Shown here: piece after piece, positions 30,714 through 38,488 of the stretch
How positions within the stretch are numbered: the stretch's first letter is position 1
Layout: every line of letters begins with the position of its first letter
From: an uncultured Spirochaetaceae bacterium
Lineage (GTDB): Bacteria; Spirochaetota; Spirochaetia; Sphaerochaetales; Sphaerochaetaceae
Reading direction: 5' to 3'
Length of the DNA: 39,592 nt
Assembly (NCBI GenBank): GCA_944390015.1
Contig: CALXOL010000020.1
Span: 1-39,592, forward strand
Notes under the pieces: model-generated
What the model was told of the DNA's origin: nothing
What the model saw: only the letters and a program-made list of their open reading frames with translations
Database searches by the model: none
Made by a program: the position numbers and the translations under genes

Positions 30714-32522
30714 TTAAGAGAGTTCAAACATGCCCATATAGAGCTTATAGTACCTTCCTTTTTGGGCTATCAGCTCATCGTGCGTGCCGCGTTCTACGAT
30801 TTTTCCACCCTCTAAAACCATGATGGCATTGGCATTCCTTACCGTTGATAGCCTATGTGCGATTACGAACACCGTCCGTCCCTCCATAAGGCCGTCCATT
30901 CCTTTTTCTATCAAATCCTCTGTCCTGGTATCTATATTGCTCGTAGCCTCATCCAGGATGAGTACCGGAGGATCGGCAACCGCAGCTCTTGCAATTGCAA
31001 TAAGCTGTCTCTGCCCACTTGATAGATTCGCACCATCGGAGACGACCATGGTATCATAACCATTGGGAAGACGCCGTATGAAGGAATCCGCATTTGCAAT
31101 CCTTGCTGCCTTTTCTATATCCTCATCGCTTGCGTCGAGACGACCGTACCTGATGTTGTCCCTGATGCTCGCAGTGAAAAGATGAGTATCCTGGAGTACC
31201 ATTGCAAGAGAATGTCTTAGATCCTTCTTCCTTATATCTTTTACGTTTATGCCATCATAAAGAATTTCTCCTTTATCAACATCGTAGAAACGGTTTATGA
31301 GGTTTGTAATCGTGGTCTTTCCAGCTCCAGTGGATCCTACGAAGGCGATTTTCTGCCCGGGTTTTGCATATAGGCTCAGGTTCTGAAGCACAGGATGATT
31401 CTCCTCATATGAGAATGTGACATTATTGAATCGAACATCCCCATTAAGTGGAACTAATGAGCCATCACTTCTCTTCCAATCCCATTTAGTCTCAGAAGTC
31501 TTTATGAGGCTGACTTTTCCTTCATCAGTCTCACTTTCCCTATCGATGAGTTCAAAGAGTCTTTCTGCTCCGGCGAGAGAGGAGAGTAGGAAATTGCTCT
31601 GCTGCGTGAATTGGTTTATAGGAGCGGCGGATTGACGGACGAAGACAAGGTAACTTGCAAGAGATCCGATATCGCTTAGGCCTTTTAGAACCATGAAACC
31701 ACCTGCAAGTGAGACGATAGCGTAGGTGAGGAAGGATATGCTTACGACGGCAGGAATCATTGTGGAGGCGTATGCCTGTGCAGCCGTTCCAACCCTTTGA
31801 AGCTCCTCATTACGTTCATTGAATCCCATCATGTTCTCATTCTCATGGTTGAATACCTTGATTACCTTCTGTCCTGCGACCATCTCCTGTATGTAACCAT
31901 CAAGTATTCCCAGGCTATTTTGCTGCTTCTTGTAATAGCTCTTACTCCTATGTGCCGAATAACGCACATAAGAGATCATGGCGGTATATGATATTGCAAC
32001 GATGATTGAAAGCTTCCAGTTGAGGATTAAGAGCATGCTCATCGTGCCGAGAATCTGTATGCCGTTCTTTACGACGGCTGCAAAGCTATTGTTCAATGCA
32101 TCTGAGATCGTATCGACATCGTTGGTATAATAGCTCATGATGTCTCCGCTCTGACGGGAGTCGAAGAAATTCAGAGGGAGGCTCTGCATGTGATTAAAAA
32201 GATCCTTTCTGATATCATAAACGACCTTCTGGGCAGAGCGTGCCATGATCTGCGTGTATCCTATTGCCGCAAGAACACCGATAACATAAATTACGGCTGT
32301 GACCATAACACCTCTGATAAGGCCATCCATACCTTCTCCTGCGGCGATTGTGTTAATTACAGGCCGAATCATATAGGTGCCAAGGAGGTTGCAAAGGACA
32401 CTGATTGTCACGAGTATCGCAACAGAAAGGAGGGAAAACTTATGCCTTCCCATGTATGATAGCAATCTCTTTACAGTATAGGCCATGTTCTTTGGTCTTT
32501 TCGCACTTACAACTCTTGCCAT
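30714..32522 (-). CDS. Heterodimeric ABC exporter, subunit with consensus ATPase site (TM288-like)
   Basis: 602-aa half-transporter: six membrane helices (about residues 25-330) and a nucleotide-binding domain with Walker A VGSTGAGKTT, signature LSSGQRQ, and Walker B VLILDEATSNID with the catalytic Glu. The D-loop and a His in IAHRLST follow. Its length is close to T. maritima TM288 (598). The start overlaps the stop of the partner gene, and the pair would export drugs, lipids or peptides across the inner membrane. MarR control is likely from gene order. The substrate is not evident. Confidence 0.92.
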   Translation of the reverse strand: MARVVSAKRPKNMAYTVKRLLSYMGRHKFSLLSVAILVTISVLCNLLGTYMIRPVINTIAAGEGMDGLIRGVMVTAVIYVIGVLAAIGYTQIMARSAQKVVYDIRKDLFNHMQSLPLNFFDSRQSGDIMSYYTNDVDTISDALNNSFAAVVKNGIQILGTMSMLLILNWKLSIIVAISYTAMISYVRYSAHRSKSYYKKQQNSLGILDGYIQEMVAGQKVIKVFNHENENMMGFNERNEELQRVGTAAQAYASTMIPAVVSISFLTYAIVSLAGGFMVLKGLSDIGSLASYLVFVRQSAAPINQFTQQSNFLLSSLAGAERLFELIDRESETDEGKVSLIKTSETKWDWKRSDGSLVPLNGDVRFNNVTFSYEENHPVLQNLSLYAKPGQKIAFVGSTGAGKTTITNLINRFYDVDKGEILYDGINVKDIRKKDLRHSLAMVLQDTHLFTASIRDNIRYGRLDASDEDIEKAARIANADSFIRRLPNGYDTMVVSDGANLSSGQRQLIAIARAAVADPPVLILDEATSNIDTRTEDLIEKGMDGLMEGRTVFVIAHRLSTVRNANAIMVLEGGKIVERGTHDELIAQKGRYYKLYMGMFELS

Positions 32523-34252
32523 CAGAGATTCCCTCCTTTAAGTTGGCTCTCATAGATTTCCTGATAGATCCGGCATCTTCCAAGCAATTCCTGGTGAGTG
32601 CCAGAGTCCACGATTCTTCCATCATCAAGGATTACAATCCTGTCTGCACTCATCACTGTTGATATCCTTTGTGCTATATAGATCTTGGTTATGCCCTTAA
32701 GCGATGCGAGATGGCTTCTGATTTCTTTTTCCGTAGCGGTATCTACGGCACTGGTAGAGTCATCGAATATGAGGATGCGCGGGTGTTTTAAAAGTGTTCG
32801 CGCTATGCAAAGCCTCTGCTTCTGCCCGCCAGAGACATTTACGCCTCCCTGCCCGAGATCGGTATCAAGCCCATTTGGAAAGCGCCTGAGAAATTCTGCG
32901 GCCCCTGCCTTCTCACATGATTGCCATATCTCCTCATCACTTGCCCTCTTATCTCCCCATAGAAGGTTCTCCCTTATGCTTCCGCTAAATAGGAGGTTTT
33001 TCTGCAGGACGATTCCAATTGCGTCTCGAAGTGTTTTCAGAGAGTATTCCTTTACGTTTATTCCTCCCAGAAGAACTTCTCCCTCATCTGCGTCATAGAG
33101 CCGCTCAATAAGTTGAACAAGCGTTGATTTTCCACTTCCGGTACCGCCTAGGATTCCAATAGTCTCTCCCTCTGCTATCTTCAGGCTTATGTCCTTTATG
33201 GTCTCTTCTTTTGCTGATGCTGAGTATTTGAACGAGACGTGATTGAATTCTATGGTCGAATTTTCTACTTTTTCAATCGGATTTTCTTTCTCTACTAGTG
33301 ATGGCCTCTCATCCAGTACTTCTGAGATTCTCGTTGCTGAGGCAAGGGAGCGTGTTAGCAGGAGAAATACGTTTGAAAGCATCATCATGGAGTTCATGAC
33401 CTGCATGACATAGCTTAGAAAGCCGGTGAGCGTACCAATCTCCATGTGTCCGCTTATAATCATTTTCCCTCCGATGAGCATGATCAGGATGATGCATGTG
33501 TACATGCCCGCCTGGAAGAACGGTAGGTTCATTACCGCCGTGCTGTTCGTTTTTATACCCGTTTCCCTCAGGCTCGAGTTGACACTCTCAAACTTCTCCT
33601 CTTCATATTCCTCCCTTATGAATGCCTTTACCGTCCTGATGGCACGGATGTTCTCTTCCACCACGCCGTTAAGCGAATCTACGGTCTTTTGAAGCACCGT
33701 ATACATCGGAGCTACTTTTCTCACAATGAGAAAAAGTATTATTCCCAATAGTGGTGCCATTACCATGAAGATGATTGCAAGGTATGAATTCATCGTAAAA
33801 GAGAAGATTATTCCGAGGATGAACATTATGGGGGCTCGTGTAATAGGGCGTAGACCTCCGTTTATCGCATTCTGCATCACGGTTACATCACTGGTCATCC
33901 TTGTTACTAACGATGATGTCTCGAACTTATCGATATTTGAGAACGAGTACTGCTGGACCCTCTCGTACTCTGCTTTTCTGATCAGCGCTCCCCAGCCGTA
34001 TGCGGCACGGGCTGCAAAACGGGCATATGTCAATCCTGTTATCAGGGCAAGGAGGGCACAAAGCGCCATCTGGGCCCCTTTTATGAACATGTATTTCGTA
34101 TCCCCTTTTGCCACCCCGAGGTCTATGAGATCCGCCATGAGGGTAGGGATGATAAGTTCAAAACAAGTTTCTATTGCAACGAGCAGAATCGCAAAATAGA
34201 AATCCTTTTTATATGGTCCCATGTAGGAGAATAGTCTTTTCAGCTTGTTCAT
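32522..34252 (-). CDS. Heterodimeric ABC exporter, subunit with degenerate ATPase site (TM287-like)
   Basis: 576-aa half-transporter (TM287 is 577). Six membrane helices precede the ATPase domain with Walker A LGGTGSGKSTL and signature NVSGGQKQRL. The Walker B segment is LIFDDSTSAVD, where the catalytic Glu is replaced by Asp, and the switch His becomes Gln in IAQRIST. These are the two classic changes of the degenerate site in asymmetric exporters. It overlaps the MarR gene by 4 bp (ATGA) and its partner gene by 1 bp, giving a three-gene operon. Confidence 0.92.
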   Translation of the reverse strand: MNKLKRLFSYMGPYKKDFYFAILLVAIETCFELIIPTLMADLIDLGVAKGDTKYMFIKGAQMALCALLALITGLTYARFAARAAYGWGALIRKAEYERVQQYSFSNIDKFETSSLVTRMTSDVTVMQNAINGGLRPITRAPIMFILGIIFSFTMNSYLAIIFMVMAPLLGIILFLIVRKVAPMYTVLQKTVDSLNGVVEENIRAIRTVKAFIREEYEEEKFESVNSSLRETGIKTNSTAVMNLPFFQAGMYTCIILIMLIGGKMIISGHMEIGTLTGFLSYVMQVMNSMMMLSNVFLLLTRSLASATRISEVLDERPSLVEKENPIEKVENSTIEFNHVSFKYSASAKEETIKDISLKIAEGETIGILGGTGSGKSTLVQLIERLYDADEGEVLLGGINVKEYSLKTLRDAIGIVLQKNLLFSGSIRENLLWGDKRASDEEIWQSCEKAGAAEFLRRFPNGLDTDLGQGGVNVSGGQKQRLCIARTLLKHPRILIFDDSTSAVDTATEKEIRSHLASLKGITKIYIAQRISTVMSADRIVILDDGRIVDSGTHQELLGRCRIYQEIYESQLKGGNL

Positions 34253-34740
34253 GACTTTTCCCCTTTTTTGAAGTTATCAATGATTCTTTCAAGGTATGAG
34301 TAGAGATTCTCTTCTTCCTCTTTAGTAAAACCAGAGAGCATCACAGCTTCGACCTTCCTGCATTCCTCGTTCCATCTTATGGCGCACTTCCTTCCTTTTT
34401 CCGTGAGAAAGAGTTTGTTTGCCCTGCGGCATTCTGAATCCTCGACTCTTTCGATGAATCCGTTCTTTTGTAGTATCTCGGCCATGCGTGAGATGGATGC
34501 CGGATCAACGTTGAAATATGATGCGATATCATTCTGGCTGCTCTCTCCATAGGAGAGAAGATACTTTAGAATCTTAGGCTGTCCTCTGCCAAGTCCAAGA
34601 CTTTCAAAGACAGGCTGAAGCATGTTGCTCTGACCATGGTAAGCTCTGAATAGAAGCTGATGAAATGTTACATTCATAATATTTGCCTTATCAATAATTG
34701 ACTTGTCAATGTTATAGCTTTTTGTTTTATTTTCGTCCAT
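34249..34740 (-). CDS. MarR-family transcriptional regulator
   Basis: 163 aa with the MarR winged helix: ILKYLLSYGESSQNDIASYF, then VDPASISRMAEILQKNGFIE and a wing in DSECRRANKLFLTEKG. It is the first gene of the ABC exporter operon, a common arrangement in which MarR represses the pump and responds to its substrates. The start is uncertain: ATG 34740 lacks a Shine-Dalgarno and follows directly on the upstream terminator. ATG 34677 (MNVTFHQLL) lies just after a palindrome at 34697-34710 that looks like a MarR operator, and would give a 142-aa protein of normal family length. Confidence 0.87.
   Translation of the reverse strand: MDENKTKSYNIDKSIIDKANIMNVTFHQLLFRAYHGQSNMLQPVFESLGLGRGQPKILKYLLSYGESSQNDIASYFNVDPASISRMAEILQKNGFIERVEDSECRRANKLFLTEKGRKCAIRWNEECRKVEAVMLSGFTKEEEENLYSYLERIIDNFKKGEKS
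34697..34710. promoter_or_regulatory. Candidate MarR operator
   Basis: Inverted repeat ATTGAC/GTCAAT with a 2-nt centre. Size and symmetry resemble known MarR/SlyA-type sites. On the minus strand it contains a perfect -35 hexamer TTGACA (34704-34709), so binding would block transcription of the operon if the protein starts at 34677. Confidence 0.45.
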
Positions 34741-34750
34741 AGAAGAGATG

Positions 34751-34776
34751 AAAAAAACGGAGCTTTCAAGGCTCCG
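34751..34776 (-). terminator. Rho-independent terminator of the FecBCD-type operon
   Basis: On the minus strand, CGGAGC (34771-34776) and GCTCCG (34758-34763) pair around a 7-nt loop and are followed by seven T. It lies just beyond the stop of the binding-protein gene and separates that operon from marR. Confidence 0.85.
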
Positions 34777-34797
34777 CGGAAAGTGAAGCAGTCATCT

Positions 34798-35865
34798 TCA
34801 TGGCTGAATGCATAATAGATCTTCTACTTCCGTATCATTAAGCTCATAGCCATAGAAAAGGGAATAGAACTCTTTTACCTCTTTTCTTAAGTCTATTTCG
34901 TCATAGATGTCGGGGTAGAGGAGGCATCCGAGCCAGTAGATTCCTATGATTCTATTCACGCTTGGTGGGCTGTCTATGAATGAGAAAGGCTCAGTAGGAA
35001 TCAGGTATACCCTGTTTTCCTTTACGGCTTTTATTCCACTCCATGAAGGGGCGCTGGTTACAGTATCGTAAGCGTTCCTGTCTGCGAGCAGGATTACATC
35101 GGGATCCCAGATGAGCACCTGCTCAAGGGAGATCATGTTGCCTCCCTCTGAGAAAGAGGAGGGGACTACGTTCTCACATCCTATCTTCTCGATGACTTCT
35201 CCATGGAAGCTACCGGTTGTAATTGCAGAAAGTGGATCGCTCATCGACGAGTAGTACACTCTTACAGGGGTACTGACCTCTTTTTTAAGTTCATGTGCCG
35301 TCTCTATGGCACGTTCTGCGTATTCGGCTCTCTTCTCAGCCTCCTGCTCAAGGCCAAGAAGTTCTCCAAGCCTTCTATACGCTGTTGCGGTGTTGTCCAG
35401 GTAGCACTCTATGAATACTACCGGGATGTTCAGCTGCTCTGTAAGCGTATCGAGGTCATCTATCGTGTTCTTCTCATCCCCCTTTATCTCGCCCATATCG
35501 ATTACAACATCCGGATCCTCGAGAATGACAGCTTCCCTGTTAAGATTTGCTTTCTTCCCATAAAATGTTCCAAATAAGGGGAGAGCATTTGTCTCTTCAT
35601 CTAAAAAACGCAGTGCGCTCTCATCCAGGTATGAGGAGAGGCCTACCATCTCATCCTTAGCAAGCGAGTAGAGTATCATCTGGGCCAGGTTTCCAGATGG
35701 AGCGATTCTTTCTATTGGCCCGCTGAATGTGAAAGTCCTGCCAAGGTCGTCCGTGAATGAAAATGATGAGATGCTCTCTGCTGTTGTCTCTTCTTTTGCA
35801 CCACCTGCAAAGATGAAGGTGACTGCTAAGAGCATGATTGCCAAGATTGTTAATAGCTTCTTCAT
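34798..35865 (-). CDS. FecB/BtuF-type periplasmic substrate-binding protein
   Basis: 355 aa. The signal peptide MKKLLTILAIMLLAVTFIFA is followed by GGAKEE, with no lipobox Cys, a style common in spirochaete binding proteins. The mature part begins SFTDDLGRTFTFSGPIERI, the usual start of the two-lobe TroA-like fold, and includes EDPDVVIDMGE and IWDPDVILLADRNAYD. The C-terminal PFSFIDSPPSVNRIIGIYWL, followed by LYPDIY and FYSLFYGYELND, resembles the subgroup with iron, corrinoid or molybdate (MolA) proteins. The ligand is not decided. Molybdate would fit the molybdenum enzymes in this window. It overlaps the methyltransferase gene by 4 bp. Confidence 0.85.
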   Translation of the reverse strand: MKKLLTILAIMLLAVTFIFAGGAKEETTAESISSFSFTDDLGRTFTFSGPIERIAPSGNLAQMILYSLAKDEMVGLSSYLDESALRFLDEETNALPLFGTFYGKKANLNREAVILEDPDVVIDMGEIKGDEKNTIDDLDTLTEQLNIPVVFIECYLDNTATAYRRLGELLGLEQEAEKRAEYAERAIETAHELKKEVSTPVRVYYSSMSDPLSAITTGSFHGEVIEKIGCENVVPSSFSEGGNMISLEQVLIWDPDVILLADRNAYDTVTSAPSWSGIKAVKENRVYLIPTEPFSFIDSPPSVNRIIGIYWLGCLLYPDIYDEIDLRKEVKEFYSLFYGYELNDTEVEDLLCIQP

Positions 35866-36530
35866 CTATCTTCCTCCTTTTCGATTATGAATATGCTGAT
35901 TTCCTTTTTATTTCTGAATATCAAAGGGTATTCATCGTCGTTTGTCCTATCAAGATCTGGGATATTGTCATTCTCATATGAAAGAGAAAAGTACTTTTCA
36001 ACCTCATCCTCCCTCAGAGGCTGGTCAAAGTTCAGACTCGTGTCTATGATTGAGTACTTCATTTTGTTCTCACTTAGAAGGGATTCAATCTCATTTCTTC
36101 TGTCTTTTCGTGTGGAATAAGGATTACCCTTATGCCTGCTGATGACGTATATGACTCTCTTTCTTGCAAGGGAAAGGAAATAATCGAGGCTGCTGCCGTC
36201 TTTTATAGAACCGAAGAACAGCATGAGTACCACATCGGCTTTCTCTTTCAATGAACATGCATCGGAAAGTGTCAGTAGCTTTATTTTCTCCCTTCTGTTT
36301 ACGAAGTTTACGGCATTTGCACAGTTGTCATAAGCTTTAATATCATAACCGTCATAGTGAAGAAGACTTGTAACATGTGCCATGCCCGCACCTAACTCTA
36401 ATATCGTATCGCTCTTTGCGATATGTTCTTCTATGATCGAGGCAAGCTTTCTATGAAATGATGAGTACATGCTTGCCCTTTCGTAAAATGCTATCTTATC
36501 ATCAGTCCACCAGTTTACATCGGGGCGCAT
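35862..36530 (-). CDS. Class I SAM-dependent methyltransferase embedded in the importer operon
   Basis: 222-aa soluble protein. SAM motif I is TILELGAGMAHVTSLL, followed by the acidic strand end DIKAYDNCAN and ADVVLMLFFGSI. The C-terminal half (IYVISRHKGNPYSTRKDRR) has no hallmark I can tie to a substrate. The gene sits between the ATPase and binding-protein genes and overlaps both (16 and 4 bp), so it is made in step with the importer. It may modify the imported chelate or chelator, but that is inference. The N-terminus MRPDVNWWTDDKIAFYERA is typical of small-molecule methyltransferases. Confidence 0.78.
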   Translation of the reverse strand: MRPDVNWWTDDKIAFYERASMYSSFHRKLASIIEEHIAKSDTILELGAGMAHVTSLLHYDGYDIKAYDNCANAVNFVNRREKIKLLTLSDACSLKEKADVVLMLFFGSIKDGSSLDYFLSLARKRVIYVISRHKGNPYSTRKDRRNEIESLLSENKMKYSIIDTSLNFDQPLREDEVEKYFSLSYENDNIPDLDRTNDDEYPLIFRNKKEISIFIIEKEEDR

Positions 36531-37291
36531 ACGTACCTCTCGTTTTCTCCTGTAAAGATTTTCTTTATATAGAGCTTTCTTCCATATAGCCTATCAAGCG
36601 TATCGGCTTCTATAAGTTCTTCTGGACTTGAGTATGTTGATATCTTTCCTGCATTCAGCGTCAGGATCCTGGATGAATAGGTAAGGGCGAGTTCAGGATT
36701 ATGCGTGCTGTAGATGATTCCTATTCCCTTCCTGTTTAATTCCTTCAGCTTTTCAAGTACCATCAGCTGATTACCGTAATCAAGATTGCTCGTAGGTTCA
36801 TCAAGAATGATGAATGCTGCTTTCTGAAGCATTGCCCTTGCTATGAGGACAAGTTGTTTTTCCCCTCCAGAGAGTTTTTCCATACTCCTAAAAGCAAGAT
36901 GTTTTATATTGAATGCTTCAAGAATCTGCGCTGCCTCCTCCTCTTCTTTCTCTTTTGGAGAAGAGAATAGGGGAAGGCTGGAAGCCTTTGCCATCAGAAG
37001 CGTATCCATCACGGTATATTGAAATTCCATGAATGAGGCCTGAGGGATATAGGAGAAAACCCTGGCAAGCTCCTTGTTGCTGAAAACCTGGAGATTCTTT
37101 CCATCTATCTCTATCTCACCGGTTTTTTGCTCAAGCATTCTCAGAAAGATTTTGAATAAAGTGCTCTTTCCAGCACCGTTCCTCCCCAGAAGTACCGTCA
37201 TATCGCTGCTTGATAGTTTGAAGGATGTATCGCTTAAAACCTCTCTTCCTTCCTTATAGCTGAAGCTTATGTTCCTGATATCAATATTCAT
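36515..37291 (-). CDS. FecE/BtuD-type ABC importer ATPase
   Basis: 258-aa cytoplasmic ATPase of a metal-chelate importer. Walker A LLGRNGAGKSTL, Q-loop YIPQASFME, signature KLSGGEKQLVLIARA, Walker B AFIILDEPTSNLD and the switch His in YSTHNPE are all canonical. It overlaps the permease gene by 11 bp and the methyltransferase gene by 16 bp. Confidence 0.92.
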   Translation of the reverse strand: MNIDIRNISFSYKEGREVLSDTSFKLSSSDMTVLLGRNGAGKSTLFKIFLRMLEQKTGEIEIDGKNLQVFSNKELARVFSYIPQASFMEFQYTVMDTLLMAKASSLPLFSSPKEKEEEEAAQILEAFNIKHLAFRSMEKLSGGEKQLVLIARAMLQKAAFIILDEPTSNLDYGNQLMVLEKLKELNRKGIGIIYSTHNPELALTYSSRILTLNAGKISTYSSPEELIEADTLDRLYGRKLYIKKIFTGENERYVCAPM

Positions 37292-38303
37292 GTTTCTTTG
37301 CCTCCCTTATTATGAGATAGAGGAAGAACGGGGCTCCGACGAATGATGTCAGGATTCCAATAGGAATTTCAGAGGTCGTTATGCTTCTTGCAATAGTATC
37401 GACAATCGTCAGAAAAGAGGCGCCAAGGAGCATGGATGCCGGAATACTCTCCTTTGTGTTGCTACCGACTATCATGCGGGAAAAATGGGGGATTACGAGG
37501 CCGACCCATCCAATTTGACCAGAGGATGCGACGGAGGCTGCGGTAAGGAGTGTTGAAGATGCGATGACGATGAGACGTAGTCGTGTTGTATTTACTCCCA
37601 TGCTCTTTGCCTCCTCCTCGGAAAGTGAAAGGAGGTTTATCCTCCATGAAATCAGAAGAATTGGTACAGATGCGATGATTGCCACAGTGAATACGAGGAT
37701 GAGATCGGAAGACCTGAATGACGAGAGGGAGCCCATGAGAAAGTAGGTTATCGCAGGAAGCGTGTCCTCAGTATCCGCTACAAGCTTAATAAAACTCGTT
37801 GAGCTTGAGAAAAGACTGCTTACCATTATTCCACAGAGTATCAGGGTAAGTGTGTCCCGTTTCTTTATTCTTGAGGAGATGCCTATTATGAGCAGTAGGG
37901 AGAGTATTCCAAAAAGAAAGGCCGAAATACTCACAGCAAGATATCCTGCACCACTTAAAAGCGCAAGGGAGGCGCCGAATGCGGAAGCACTTGAGCTTCC
38001 AAGCACATCCTGGCTTGCCATTGGATTGTTGAACACCTGCTGTAACAGAAGTCCAGAGAGGGCAAGTGAAGAGCCTATTATGAAAGAGAGGAAGACGCGC
38101 GGAAGACGGATATTGAATACTACGGTCTCCGCCTGATCCGGCCATGTCTGAGGGATGCTGACAATCCTTGAGAGAATGATTTTCACCAGTTCAATAGGGC
38201 CTATGGGGTAGCGCCCGATCTGGAATGATATTATTATCGATAGCAGGAAGATTATCAGTAAAATGAAAATCTTTCCTCTTCTGTTCCTTTTATTCATTAC
38301 CAT
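37281..38303 (-). CDS. FecCD/BtuC-type ABC importer permease
   Basis: 340-aa inner-membrane permease with about ten hydrophobic helices. It shows the FecCD markers: an early IRLPRVFLSFIIGSSLALSG, then LLQQVFNNPMASQDVLGSSS and VGLVIPHFSRMIVGSN. It forms the translocation channel for iron-siderophore, heme, corrinoid or molybdate. It is the first gene of the operon. An in-frame ATG at 38297 (MNKRNR) is an alternative start. Neither has a Shine-Dalgarno, and a perfect TATAAT lies 10 nt before ATG 38303. Confidence 0.92.
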   Translation of the reverse strand: MVMNKRNRRGKIFILLIIFLLSIIISFQIGRYPIGPIELVKIILSRIVSIPQTWPDQAETVVFNIRLPRVFLSFIIGSSLALSGLLLQQVFNNPMASQDVLGSSSASAFGASLALLSGAGYLAVSISAFLFGILSLLLIIGISSRIKKRDTLTLILCGIMVSSLFSSSTSFIKLVADTEDTLPAITYFLMGSLSSFRSSDLILVFTVAIIASVPILLISWRINLLSLSEEEAKSMGVNTTRLRLIVIASSTLLTAASVASSGQIGWVGLVIPHFSRMIVGSNTKESIPASMLLGASFLTIVDTIARSITTSEIPIGILTSFVGAPFFLYLIIREAKKHEY

Positions 38304-38313
38304 AGATTATTCC

Positions 38314-38319
38314 ATTATA
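38314..38319 (-). promoter_or_regulatory. -10 box upstream of the importer operon
   Basis: A perfect TATAAT on the minus strand, 10 nt before ATG 38303, with no convincing -35. It would give a leader of only a few nucleotides. The A/T-rich region between here and the second TnpB element holds no gene. Confidence 0.4.
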
Positions 38320-38467
38320 TTTTAAAAAATACAATGGAAAACCTTATTTTTTCTCATCTTTCTTGTTTAAATGCAGATGATATGACACAGGCAGTGAAGA
38401 TTTAGAGATTCCATCGATTGAGCATACAACTCTTATTCTTGAGAATATCGAATAGAGGAGTCAACGA

Positions 38468-38488
38468 CCTTCAGGACGAGCCTGAAGG
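38468..38488 (-). repeat. Right-end hairpin of TnpB copy 2
   Basis: An 8-bp stem CCTTCAGG/CCTGAAGG with a 5-nt loop. It corresponds to the 9-bp hairpin at 28066-28085 of copy 1, which has a 2-nt loop. Sequence shared with copy 1 ends at about 38460, which places the element boundary there. Confidence 0.7.
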
